From CBDCGJ01 sp965216645 (lineage in GTDB: Bacteria; Pseudomonadota; Alphaproteobacteria; GCA-2731375), in NCBI GenBank assembly GCA_965216645.1, contig CBDCGJ010000061.1, positions 1 through 64,000 of the forward strand: a DNA stretch of 64,000 nucleotides, in the 5' to 3' direction. Shown here piece by piece: positions 37,971 through 45,382 of this stretch (positions within the stretch are counted from its first letter, which is position 1; every line of letters begins with the position of its first letter). Under the pieces are notes generated by a model that saw only the letters and a program-made list of their open reading frames with translations, was not told the origin of the DNA and did not search any database. A program made the position numbers and the translations under genes.

Positions 37971-39158
37971 TCAGGCGAACACCAGATCCGCGCCTGTGAG
38001 CATCACATTGTTGAAAGTGATGGTATTGCCGTCGACAAAGGTGAATATGGTGTTGCCGCCGCTGGTCGCGGTCGAGGCGACCGAAGTGCCGACAATGGCT
38101 ATGTCCGCGGTGGTGGAATAATCGTCCACCGTGTCGTGGCCGAACTCGCCGAAGAAATAGAAAATGTCTTGGTCGGAGCCGCCGATCAAGGAATCGTCGC
38201 CGCGATTGCCGTAGAGCCGGTCATCGCCACTATCGCCCCAGAGGGTATCGTTGCCCTGACCGCCATATATGGTGTCGTTATTGGCACTGCCGTAGATGAT
38301 CTCCGCCCCGAAATTGCCGTAGAGCAGGTCGTCGCCGGCACCGCCGTAAATAGACTCGACACCAAATTGATTGCGCAAAACTCCGCTGCCATCCGGTGTG
38401 GCAGGGCCGTCATTTTGACCGCCGAAGATGGTGTCGTTACCGCCGCCGCCATCCATCAGGTCGAGGTTGACATTGCCGTAGATGATGTCATGGCCGGACC
38501 GGCCGCTGATCGAATCGGCGCCATCGCCGCCCCACAGCGTGTCGTTGTTGTCGCCGCCGACGATCGTGTCGTCGCCCTTATTGCCGAAAATCAAGTCATT
38601 CTGGGCCCAACCTTCGATATCATCGTCGCCCTGGCCGCCATAGATCGTGTCATGACCGAGGCCGCCGCTGATCTCCTCATTGCCGAAATTGCCGTAAATC
38701 ATGTCGTCGCCGGAGCCGCCGAGCATGGTTTCCCAGCCCTCCTGCTTGCGTAAGACGCCGGAGGCGTCCGGCGTTGCCGGGCCGGCATTCTGGCCGCCAT
38801 ACATGGTGTCGTCACCGCCGCCGCCGTTCATGCTGTCGAGTTCGGCATTGCCATACATCAGGTCATGATCGTCGAAACCATTCATGGAGTCGTTGCCGTC
38901 TCCGCCCCACATGGTGTCGTCGCCGGTACCGCCGTAAAACAGGTCATGGTCTTCGTCGCCATAAAGCCAGTCGGCGTCCGAGTCGCCCCATAGGGTGTCG
39001 TTACCCATCCCGCCGAACAGCGTGTCCATGTCGGTGCTGCCGTAGAGAAGGTCATTGCCGCCTAAGCCTTGGACGGAGTCATTACCGGCCGATGCGCTGA
39101 TCGTCTCATTGGAGTTGTCGCCTGTGAATGTGTCGTTACCTGCGGTTAGAACGACCAT
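37971..39158 (-). CDS. RTX array protein 11
   Basis: 395 residues from ATG 39158, chosen because it opens the family start box MVVLTAGNDTFTGDNSNETI; the frame is open 18 more codons. Inserts at residues 121 (GGQNAGPATPDASGVLRKQE) and 246 (GGQNDGPATPDGSGVLRNQF). It is unusually rich in Met at repeat positions (DTMWGG, DSMNG, DLMYGN, DDTMYGG). Tail: FGEFGHDTVDDYSTTADIAI, end TGADLVFA. Its stop lies 9 bases from the convergent LuxR stop, so genes 14-11 form a transcription unit separate from genes 10-1. Confidence 0.92.
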   Translation of the reverse strand: MVVLTAGNDTFTGDNSNETISASAGNDSVQGLGGNDLLYGSTDMDTLFGGMGNDTLWGDSDADWLYGDEDHDLFYGGTGDDTMWGGDGNDSMNGFDDHDLMYGNAELDSMNGGGGDDTMYGGQNAGPATPDASGVLRKQEGWETMLGGSGDDMIYGNFGNEEISGGLGHDTIYGGQGDDDIEGWAQNDLIFGNKGDDTIVGGDNNDTLWGGDGADSISGRSGHDIIYGNVNLDLMDGGGGNDTIFGGQNDGPATPDGSGVLRNQFGVESIYGGAGDDLLYGNFGAEIIYGSANNDTIYGGQGNDTLWGDSGDDRLYGNRGDDSLIGGSDQDIFYFFGEFGHDTVDDYSTTADIAIVGTSVASTATSGGNTIFTFVDGNTITFNNVMLTGADLVFA

Positions 39159-39260
39159 GATTGTCCCCCTTGTAAAATTTGCCCATAAACTTGGTTGGCG
39201 TTGTAGCGCCAATATAAGGAGTTACTCACAGAGCTCCTGTTTAAAGCAAGACTAGGTTGG

Positions 39261-39295
39261 TTAATTTTAGGCGCCAAAATGGCGCATAAAATTAA
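39261..39295. repeat. Long hairpin, 15-bp arms, upstream of RTX gene 11
   Basis: Left arm 39261-39275 (TTAATTTTAGGCGCC) and right arm 39281-39295 (GGCGCATAAAATTAA) are inverted repeats matching at 14 of 15 positions with the 5-base loop AAAAT. It stands about 100 bases before the start of gene 11 and 150 bases after the stop of gene 12. It could end transcription from gene 12 or act as a cis element for gene 11. The GCGCCAAAA loop side is shared with the hairpin at 33922-33952. Confidence 0.6.
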
Positions 39296-39445
39296 CGCTG
39301 TTAACGCGTGGCAAAGCCGCAATCCAACCTTGGATTGATCAATTTAAAATGAAAATTGTAACGAGTAATCCAGCTTAAGTCATTGAACTCATTGGGTGAA
39401 CGCGAATCCTCCTGCGTTAGGGCCCGGCAGGCTTGTCTTGTCCCG

Positions 39446-40441
39446 CTAAACGAAAACCAAATCCGCGCTCGTCAGCGTCACGCCGATAAAGGTGATCGAG
39501 TTGCCGTCGATGAAGGTGAAAGTCGTGTCGCCGCTGTTCACGGTGGAGGCGACGGCGGTGCCGACAATGGCCTGGTCCGCCGTGGTGCTAAAGTCGTTGA
39601 CCGTGTCGTGGCCGAATTCACCGGAGAAAAAGAATGTGTCGGGACCGGTGCCGCCGCTTAGATAGTCATCACCTCGATTACCGAATATTTGATCGCCCAA
39701 CTCGTCACCAAAAATACTGTCGTCGCCCTGACCGCCATAGATGGTATCACTACCGCTCTTACCGTAGATAAGTTCGGCGCCGAAATTGCCGTAGATCACG
39801 TCGCCGCCATTGCCGCCGATCAGGGTTTCCACACCCTCCATGGCGCGCAAAATACCGCTGGCATCCGGCGTCGGCGGACCGCTGTTTTGGCCGCCGAAAA
39901 TAACATTTCCGCCCAACACGCCAACAATCGAATCGGTCCCCACATTTCCGTAAGCGACACCGCTAAAGGTAACGAGGATGGTGTCGTCGCCGTCGCCGCC
40001 CCAGGCGGTCGTACCGCCGCCGCCGGCAATTATGTAGTCATCGCCCCGGTTACCGTGGATCATATTGGTTCCAGGGGGCCCGCTGCCAATCGTATCGTTG
40101 CCCTGGCCGCCGTAGATGGTATCGTCTCCGATGCCGCCATTAATGGATTCATCGCCGAAATTGCCGTAGATCAGATCGTCGCCGAAGCCGCCCAAGATGG
40201 TCTCGACGCCTTCCTGCTGCCGCAGTATACCACTGCCATCCGGCGTCGCCGGGCCGTCGTTCTGGCCGCCGTAAATGGTGTCGTTACCTGCACCGCCGAC
40301 GATGGAGTCGGTTTCCGCATTGCCGTAGACAAGATCGTGTCCGTCATTGGCATTGATGGTGTCGTGACCGGCCAAACCCAATATTGTATCGGCGCCCATA
40401 CCGCCGGAATAATTGTCATCCGCTGTCGATAACGTAATCAT
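39446..40441 (-). CDS. RTX array protein 12 (shortest member)
   Basis: 331 residues. Start box MITLSTADDNYSGGMGADTI; the first insert follows after only three or four nonapeptides, at residue 58 (GGQNDGPATPDGSGILRQQE). The second (GGQNSGPPTPDASGILRAME) is at 183, keeping the 125-residue step, but the middle part is eroded: GSGPPGTNMIHGNRGDDYII and AGGGGTTAWGG, DTILVTFSGVAYGN. A GNRGDD box, normally only near the C-terminus, occurs here too, suggesting recombination between unit ends. Tail: GEFGHDTVNDFSTTADQAIV, end TSADLVFV. Confidence 0.9.
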   Translation of the reverse strand: MITLSTADDNYSGGMGADTILGLAGHDTINANDGHDLVYGNAETDSIVGGAGNDTIYGGQNDGPATPDGSGILRQQEGVETILGGFGDDLIYGNFGDESINGGIGDDTIYGGQGNDTIGSGPPGTNMIHGNRGDDYIIAGGGGTTAWGGDGDDTILVTFSGVAYGNVGTDSIVGVLGGNVIFGGQNSGPPTPDASGILRAMEGVETLIGGNGGDVIYGNFGAELIYGKSGSDTIYGGQGDDSIFGDELGDQIFGNRGDDYLSGGTGPDTFFFSGEFGHDTVNDFSTTADQAIVGTAVASTVNSGDTTFTFIDGNSITFIGVTLTSADLVFV

Positions 40442-40495
40442 ATGTCTGCTCCTATTTCCAAATCGCTATTATTGTCGTTTTTGTTTTGCGCTCGT

Positions 40496-40566
40496 TAGGC
40501 GAAGACCAAGTCCTCCTCCATCGGCGTCACGCCGAAGAATGTGATCGAGTTGTCGTTGACGCCGAT
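40496..40566 (-). pseudogene. C-terminal scar of a lost RTX array copy
   Basis: On the minus strand this short stretch reads VNDNSITFFGVTPMEEDLVF, then Ala and stop TAA at 40496-40498. This is the family's last 21 residues (compare VDGNSITFIGVTLTSADLVF) with no gene attached; upstream sequence has no RTX similarity. It sits between genes 12 and 13, where a complete copy would have ended, and is best read as what remained after deletion of one array member. Confidence 0.8.
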
Positions 40567-40616
40567 CCGGTTTGTCGTAAGTCGCGATCGATTTCGCAAT
40601 GCCGTCAAATTGGAAC

Positions 40617-41696
40617 TCAAACAAAAACAAGGTCCGTGCTCGTCAAACTCGCGCCCAAGAAAGTGATCGAATTACCGTTGACGAAGGTGAAAATCGTATT
40701 GCCGCCGCTGGTCAATGTCGAAGCGACCGAAGTGTCTACAATGGCCAAGTCGGTACCGGTGGCGAAGTTGAACACGGTGTCATGGCCGAAGTCGCCGAAG
40801 AAATAGAGCGTGTCGAATCCGGTACCGCTTAAGATCGAATCGTCGCCGCGGTTGCCGTAATGCGCGTCGTCGCCGTTCCCGCCGCCCATGGTATCGTTAC
40901 CCTGACCGCCGTATATCGTGTCATTGTCCTTTCCGCCGCTGATAATCTCAGCGCCGAAATTGCCGTATATCAAATCGGTCCCGGATCCGCTGAAGATGTT
41001 CTCGACGCCTTCCTGATTGCGCAGCACGCCGCTGCCGTCGGGGGTTGGCGGTCCATCGTTTTGCCCGCCGTAAATCGTATCGGCGCCGCTGCCGCCGCGC
41101 ATTGAGTCGATGCCGACATTTCCGTAGATGAGATTGTTGCCCGCGACAGCGGAAATCGTGTCCACGCCGTCTCCACCCCAGATGGTGTCATCGCCCGTGC
41201 CGCCGGTCAGGCTGTCGTTTCCGAGGTTGCCGAAGATCAGATCCGCATCGCTGCCGGCATCGATCGTATCGTCTCCCTGGCCGCCGTAAATCGTGTCGGA
41301 CCCCGTGCTGCCGGTAATGTTCTCCGCGCCGAAGTTTCCATAAATCAAGTCGTTGCCGCCGCCACCCGTGATCGTTTCGACGCCTTCCATTTGACGCAGC
41401 ACGCCGCTGGCATCCGGGGTCGCCGGTCCGTCATTTTGTCCGCCGTAAATCGTGTCGTTGCCGAGGCTGCCGGAGATGTTGTCGACTTCGGCATTGCCGT
41501 AGATGAGATCGTTGCCCCAGTCACCGAGTAGAACGTCGCTGCCGCTGCCGCCTAGTATGGTGTCGTTGCCAATACCGGCGGTCACCGTATCGTCCCCGCC
41601 GCCCATGACCAGCGAGTCGTTGCCGGTTTGGGCCGTGATCACCTCGGCTAAGTCGCCACCAACAAAAGTGTCGTCGTTCGGGCTGAGTATTACCAT
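40617..41696 (-). CDS. RTX array protein 13
   Basis: 359-residue paralog. Start box MVILSPNDDTFVGGDLAEVI is very close to that of protein 5. First insert at residue 85 (GGQNDGPATPDASGVLRQME), second about 125 residues later (GGQNDGPPTPDGSGVLRNQE). The GNRGDD box is preceded by GGGNGDDAHYG. Tail: FGDFGHDTVFNFATGTDLAI, end TSTDLVFV. The 149-base gap upstream is AT-rich and free of genes; it may hold a promoter. Confidence 0.92.
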   Translation of the reverse strand: MVILSPNDDTFVGGDLAEVITAQTGNDSLVMGGGDDTVTAGIGNDTILGGSGSDVLLGDWGNDLIYGNAEVDNISGSLGNDTIYGGQNDGPATPDASGVLRQMEGVETITGGGGNDLIYGNFGAENITGSTGSDTIYGGQGDDTIDAGSDADLIFGNLGNDSLTGGTGDDTIWGGDGVDTISAVAGNNLIYGNVGIDSMRGGSGADTIYGGQNDGPPTPDGSGVLRNQEGVENIFSGSGTDLIYGNFGAEIISGGKDNDTIYGGQGNDTMGGGNGDDAHYGNRGDDSILSGTGFDTLYFFGDFGHDTVFNFATGTDLAIVDTSVASTLTSGGNTIFTFVNGNSITFLGASLTSTDLVFV

Positions 41697-41845
41697 TGTA
41701 GGCGCCTCCGATAGAATTATTTATCCGGTTGATTATTGTGTCTAATATACGGAGCGTTTAATTCGCCGGATACTACTTTGGTATGAATATTCAACTATTC
41801 ACCATTAAATTAAATATTGGTCGATTATTTCCGCTCCAACATTTC

Positions 41846-43051
41846 TTAAGCGAAAACTAAATCTACGCTCGTAATGGATACGCCGATGAAAGTGATTGAG
41901 TTGCCGTCGACGAAGTTGAACACCGTGTTGCCGCCACTATGACTTGTGCCGGTGACCCCGGTGCCGACCATGGCGACGTCGCTGGCGATGTTGAAGTCGT
42001 CGACGGTGTCGTGGCCGAAATCGCCGAAGAAGTGGAAGGTGTCGCTGCCGGTGCCGCCGATCAGGGAGTCGTCGCCGCGGTTGCCGAACAGTTCGTTGCT
42101 GCCGCTCGAGGCGTACAGGGTGTCGTTGCCCTGACCGCCATAGATGGTGTCGTTGCCGACGAAGCCGCCCCGGATAAGCTCGTCGCCGAAATTTCCGTAA
42201 ATCAAATCGTTGCCGTCTTGGCCGAAAATGGTCTCGACGCCTTCCTGACCGCGCAACACACCGGACGCGTCGGGCGTCGCCGGGCCGTCGTTCTGGCCGC
42301 CGAAAATGGTATCGTCGCCGTCTCCGCCGTGAATATTGTCGATGCCTTGATTACCGTAGATCAGATCGTTGCCGGAACCGCCGAACAGCATATCCCGGCC
42401 ACCACCGCCCCATAATGTATCGTGAAGAGAGCCGCCAAAAATCTCGTCGTCGTTTAAGTTGCCGAGCAATAAATCGCTGCCGCTGCCGCCGTCTATGGTG
42501 TCGTTGCCCTGGCCGCCATAAACGGTGTCGTCATTGAAGCCGCCGGTAATGGTCTCGGCACCGAAATTGCCGTAGATCAGATCGTCGCCGCCGCTGCCAT
42601 AGATCGATTCGACGCCTTCCTGCTGCCGCAACACACCGCCGGCGTCCGGCGTCGCCGGGCCGTCATTCTGCCCGCCGTATATCGTGTCGTCATGACCCCC
42701 TCCTAAAATCAAGTCGGTTTCGGCGTTGCCGTAGATCAAGTCGTTTCTGTGACTGCCGTCTATTGTGTCATGACCGGCGCCACCCCACATGGTGTCTTCT
42801 CCTCCATTCTCGCCGCCGTATATGGAGTCATCACCATCATCCCCGAACATCAGGTCGCCATTGCCGTCGCCATTCACTCCAATGAGAGTATCGTTGCCGG
42901 TACCGCCGAACACTGTGTCGTAACCAGGGCCCAATAGCACCAAATCGTGGCCGCCCAACATGATCAGCGAGTCGTTGCCCGACAGGGCGTTGATGGTTTC
43001 GTCGCCGTCTGTACCGACATGAACGTCGTCGAGGTTTGATAGATCGACCAT
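41846..43051 (-). CDS. RTX array protein 14 (first intact gene at the right end)
   Basis: 401-residue paralog with the most divergent start box (MVDLSNLDDVHVGTDGDETI). Its N-terminal run is irregular (GVNGDGNGDLMFG, GGENGGEDTMWGG), placing the first insert at residue 126 (GGQNDGPATPDAGGVLRQQE); the second reads GGQNDGPATPDASGVLRGQE. A further irregularity is GGFVGNDTIYGG. Tail: FGDFGHDTVDDFNIASDVAM, end TSVDLVFA. Beyond it lie only decayed remnants, so it marks the living end of the array. Confidence 0.92.
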   Translation of the reverse strand: MVDLSNLDDVHVGTDGDETINALSGNDSLIMLGGHDLVLLGPGYDTVFGGTGNDTLIGVNGDGNGDLMFGDDGDDSIYGGENGGEDTMWGGAGHDTIDGSHRNDLIYGNAETDLILGGGHDDTIYGGQNDGPATPDAGGVLRQQEGVESIYGSGGDDLIYGNFGAETITGGFNDDTVYGGQGNDTIDGGSGSDLLLGNLNDDEIFGGSLHDTLWGGGGRDMLFGGSGNDLIYGNQGIDNIHGGDGDDTIFGGQNDGPATPDASGVLRGQEGVETIFGQDGNDLIYGNFGDELIRGGFVGNDTIYGGQGNDTLYASSGSNELFGNRGDDSLIGGTGSDTFHFFGDFGHDTVDDFNIASDVAMVGTGVTGTSHSGGNTVFNFVDGNSITFIGVSITSVDLVFA

Positions 43052-43348
43052 GTGAAATCTGTCCTTACTGCTTAGAGGGCCGAATTGTTTTGTCTCTGTT
43101 TGTTAAGATTCGTCATGATCAGTCTAGTATTCGGCCTTCAATGAAAAAAATAAACGCGCTGATCATTTGATAACCCATCTTAATATTAAGAAAAATCTTT
43201 ATATAAATAGGGAAAAACGGCAAGCTTGCTCTACGAATAATTAGTGTCAGTTTGACCAGCACTTGCCATTTAACCGCGGTCAGGTCTGATTCCTGTTGGA
43301 TAAATTCTCTGTAGCGATTTCGATTGATACTGGTTTGACGAGGCAGAT
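43052..43348. other. AT-rich gap upstream of RTX gene 14, no gene
   Basis: This stretch is clearly richer in A/T than the coding DNA on both sides (for example the poly-AT tract 43160-43215). I see no reading frame with coding character and no RNA gene. It may contain the promoter for genes 14-11 near its left end. Confidence 0.4.
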
Positions 43349-43582
43349 TTAGTCCTCGTACTTCTTGTCCAGGTCCTCTCTGGAGGTGTTCATCTGGCGG
43401 CGTTCGCAGTCGGTGATCTTGATGGCCCGCCAACGTTCGGCGGCCCGCATCAAAGCCGCGAACATCAGCTTTAGGACCGCATTCTCGCCCCAGGCATGGG
43501 GGATGATTTTCAGCCGCCGGCGTTCCTCGACGAACAATCTTTCAAGCAAGTTGGTGGTGCGGGCGACCCGGCGTTGGGTGAT
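43349..43582 (-). pseudogene. IS256-family transposase, C-terminal fragment
   Basis: The minus-strand reading RTTNLLERLFVEERRRLKII followed by PHAWGENAVLKLMFAALMRA and AERWRAIKITDCERRQM is the conserved C-terminus of IS256/mutator-type transposases. Only this end remains, about 70 codons including its stop. It abuts a decayed RTX copy directly at about 43580, so an IS256 element inserted in that copy and later lost its other part, or recombination joined the two. No terminal repeat could be identified with confidence. Confidence 0.8.
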
Positions 43583-43940
43583 CGAATTGCTGGCGACGAA
43601 TGTGAAAATCGCATTGCCGCCGTCAGCGACAATCGAAGTGACGGCGGTGCCGATGATGGCTTGGTCCTAGGCGTCGAATTCGTAAACCTTATCGTCACTG
43701 CTACTGCTACTGGCTACGTTGGTATCCGCGCCTTTATCGTCAAACAGAAGATCGTCGTCGGAACCGCCCAAAACCGAATAATCTTCGAGTTCGCCAGAAA
43801 CTGGGTCATTTCCATAACCCGCGGTTACGGTATCGTCACCTCAACCCACGACAAGCGTGTCGTCGCTGGACAATGCACGAACCGTCTCGGTTAAATCACA
43901 ATCGCACAAAATATCATCGTTCTGTGTGAGAATGTCCTGA
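43579..43940 (-). pseudogene. Decayed RTX array copy
   Basis: Translating the minus strand gives a shrunken member of the family: ILTQNDDILCDCDLTETVRA then LSSDDTLVVG (degenerate start box without ATG), a stop, GDDTVTAGYGNDPVSG, SVLGGSDDDLLFDDKGADTN, a run of serines (ASSSSSDDKVYEFDA), another stop near 43666, and DQAIIGTAVTSIVADGGNAI then FTFVASNSIT, where the IS256 fragment takes over. Both ~125-residue units and their GGQN inserts are deleted. This remnant shows the array once reached further right. Confidence 0.8.
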
Positions 43941-44061
43941 AATGGGCGTCCGAGAGAAATTCTAATTTTTTGTGCAATATTTTTTCAGTACAGAGGGCGT
44001 CTAGATTGCCGACCACTGCTTTGGCGATAAATACTTGGTGTTAAAAAGGCCAAATTGAGCG

Positions 44062-45285
44062 TTATCTCTCCAATATCCGCGCCGCGCCGTCCGCCATGAC
44101 TTGGCAGCCGCGGACGATATCCTCGTCGTGGCTGTCTTCGGCGAAGTCGTGGCTGATGCCGCCGATGGAGGGGATGAAGAGCATCGCGCAGGGCATTGCG
44201 GCGGAGATCACGCCGGCGTCGTGGAAGGCGCCGGAGGGCATTTCGCACCATTTGCCGGGGGCGTGGGCTTCGGCTGCGTCGCGGAGATGGGCGCGCATAC
44301 CATCATCCATATCCGCCGGCGCGATGCGGACGCGGGACGGGATCGAGGTGACCCTGGCGCCGCCGCGGCCATTGATCTCGTCGACCAGGCGGTCGACCAC
44401 GGTCTCGAATTTGTCCAACACGTCGGTGGATTTGTCCCGGTATTGCAGGTCCAACTCCGCATAGCCGGGGACGATGGAGGCGGCGCCCGGCTCGATCACG
44501 GCCCGCCCCATGGTCCATACGGATTTCTCGCCGGCGACTTTTGGGAATTCCTCGTTGATCCCGTTAGCGAGCGCATAAAGCGCGGCGGAAGCGTCCTTGC
44601 GGATATTCATCATCGTGGTGCCGGCATGGTTCTGCTGCCCCTCGAAGGTGAAGCGGCGGCCGCCGAGGCCGACGATGGTGGTGACGACGCCGATATGGAG
44701 GTCGTCGATCTCCAACTGCGGGCCCTGTTCGATATGGGCCTCCAGGAAACCGCGGTAGCGGCCGAGATCGAGTTGGATCCTCGGCACGTCGGTCAGGCCT
44801 GCTTCCGCGAGGGCGTCGGACAGTTTGACGCCGTCTTTGTCGACCGCGTTTGCCTCCATTTCGTCGGTAAAGAATCCGCAAAGGGAGCGGCTGCCCATGC
44901 AACCATAAAACCGGGACTCCTCGTCCTGCAGGCTGACCGCATCGACGGCGAGGTGGGCCGTGTCAGGATCCTCGCTCAGCGCCCGCACCACTTCCAAGCC
45001 GTAGATCACGCCCAAGGCGCCATCGAGCCAGCCGCCGGTCGGTTGCGTGTCGGAGTGGGATCCGACAAGCAGTGCCGGGCCGTCGTTCTTCGAATAGCCG
45101 AGCACGTTGCCGACGCCGTCGATGCTGGCGTCCAGACCTGCTTCCTCATAGCGGTCGCGCAACCAACGCCGGGCCGCCATGTCGGCTTCGGAAAAGGCCG
45201 GCCGGACGACGCCCGGATGGACTTCCCCGATAGTGCGCAAATGGCGCAGGTCGGCAAGCAAGCGGTCTGAATTGATACGCGGCAT
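44062..45285 (-). CDS. M20-type amidase (N-carbamoyl-L-amino acid hydrolase / allantoate amidohydrolase family)
   Basis: 407 residues. Metal ligands are seen in LLVGSHSDTQPTGGWLDGAL (His and Asp), VSLQDEESRFYGCMGSRSL (Glu pair), FLEAHIEQGPQLE and, near the end, SIGGISHDFAEDSHDEDI. The dimerisation domain lies around residues 205-325 (FEGQQNHAGTTMMNIRKDAS). These enzymes split ureido or carbamoyl groups from amino acids in hydantoin or purine breakdown; exact substrate is unclear. It is divergent from the large oxidoreductase gene, 97 bases apart, which may indicate joint use in amino-acid catabolism (inference). Confidence 0.9.
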   Translation of the reverse strand: MPRINSDRLLADLRHLRTIGEVHPGVVRPAFSEADMAARRWLRDRYEEAGLDASIDGVGNVLGYSKNDGPALLVGSHSDTQPTGGWLDGALGVIYGLEVVRALSEDPDTAHLAVDAVSLQDEESRFYGCMGSRSLCGFFTDEMEANAVDKDGVKLSDALAEAGLTDVPRIQLDLGRYRGFLEAHIEQGPQLEIDDLHIGVVTTIVGLGGRRFTFEGQQNHAGTTMMNIRKDASAALYALANGINEEFPKVAGEKSVWTMGRAVIEPGAASIVPGYAELDLQYRDKSTDVLDKFETVVDRLVDEINGRGGARVTSIPSRVRIAPADMDDGMRAHLRDAAEAHAPGKWCEMPSGAFHDAGVISAAMPCAMLFIPSIGGISHDFAEDSHDEDIVRGCQVMADGAARILER

Positions 45286-45382
45286 AATGAATGACTCCCA
45301 TTGAATGACTATCCGTTAACGGTATTATATGCACCTGCCAATGGCTCCGCCATGGACCTCTCCGCACATAAGGATCATTCCC

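Noticed and set aside
24400..43000. Long open frames on the plus strand throughout the RTX genes (for example 25714-26415, 35346-36428, 38136-38753)
   Set aside because: They are antisense shadows of the repetitive Gly/Asp codons: Val/Ala/Ile-rich, repeat-driven, without ribosome sites, and each mirrors an RTX gene.
24368..43051. Regularly spaced short repeats resembling a CRISPR array
   Set aside because: The repeats are 27-bp coding repeats translating to nonapeptides in continuous open frames, with no unique spacers and no cas genes.
43119..43433. 104-codon minus-strand frame over the AT-rich gap
   Set aside because: It overlaps the IS256 fragment in another frame and has no recognisable domain or ribosome site.
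44101..45270. Plus-strand open frame of 389 codons opposite the M20 amidase
   Set aside because: Low-complexity antisense product; the minus strand has all catalytic motifs of the amidase family.
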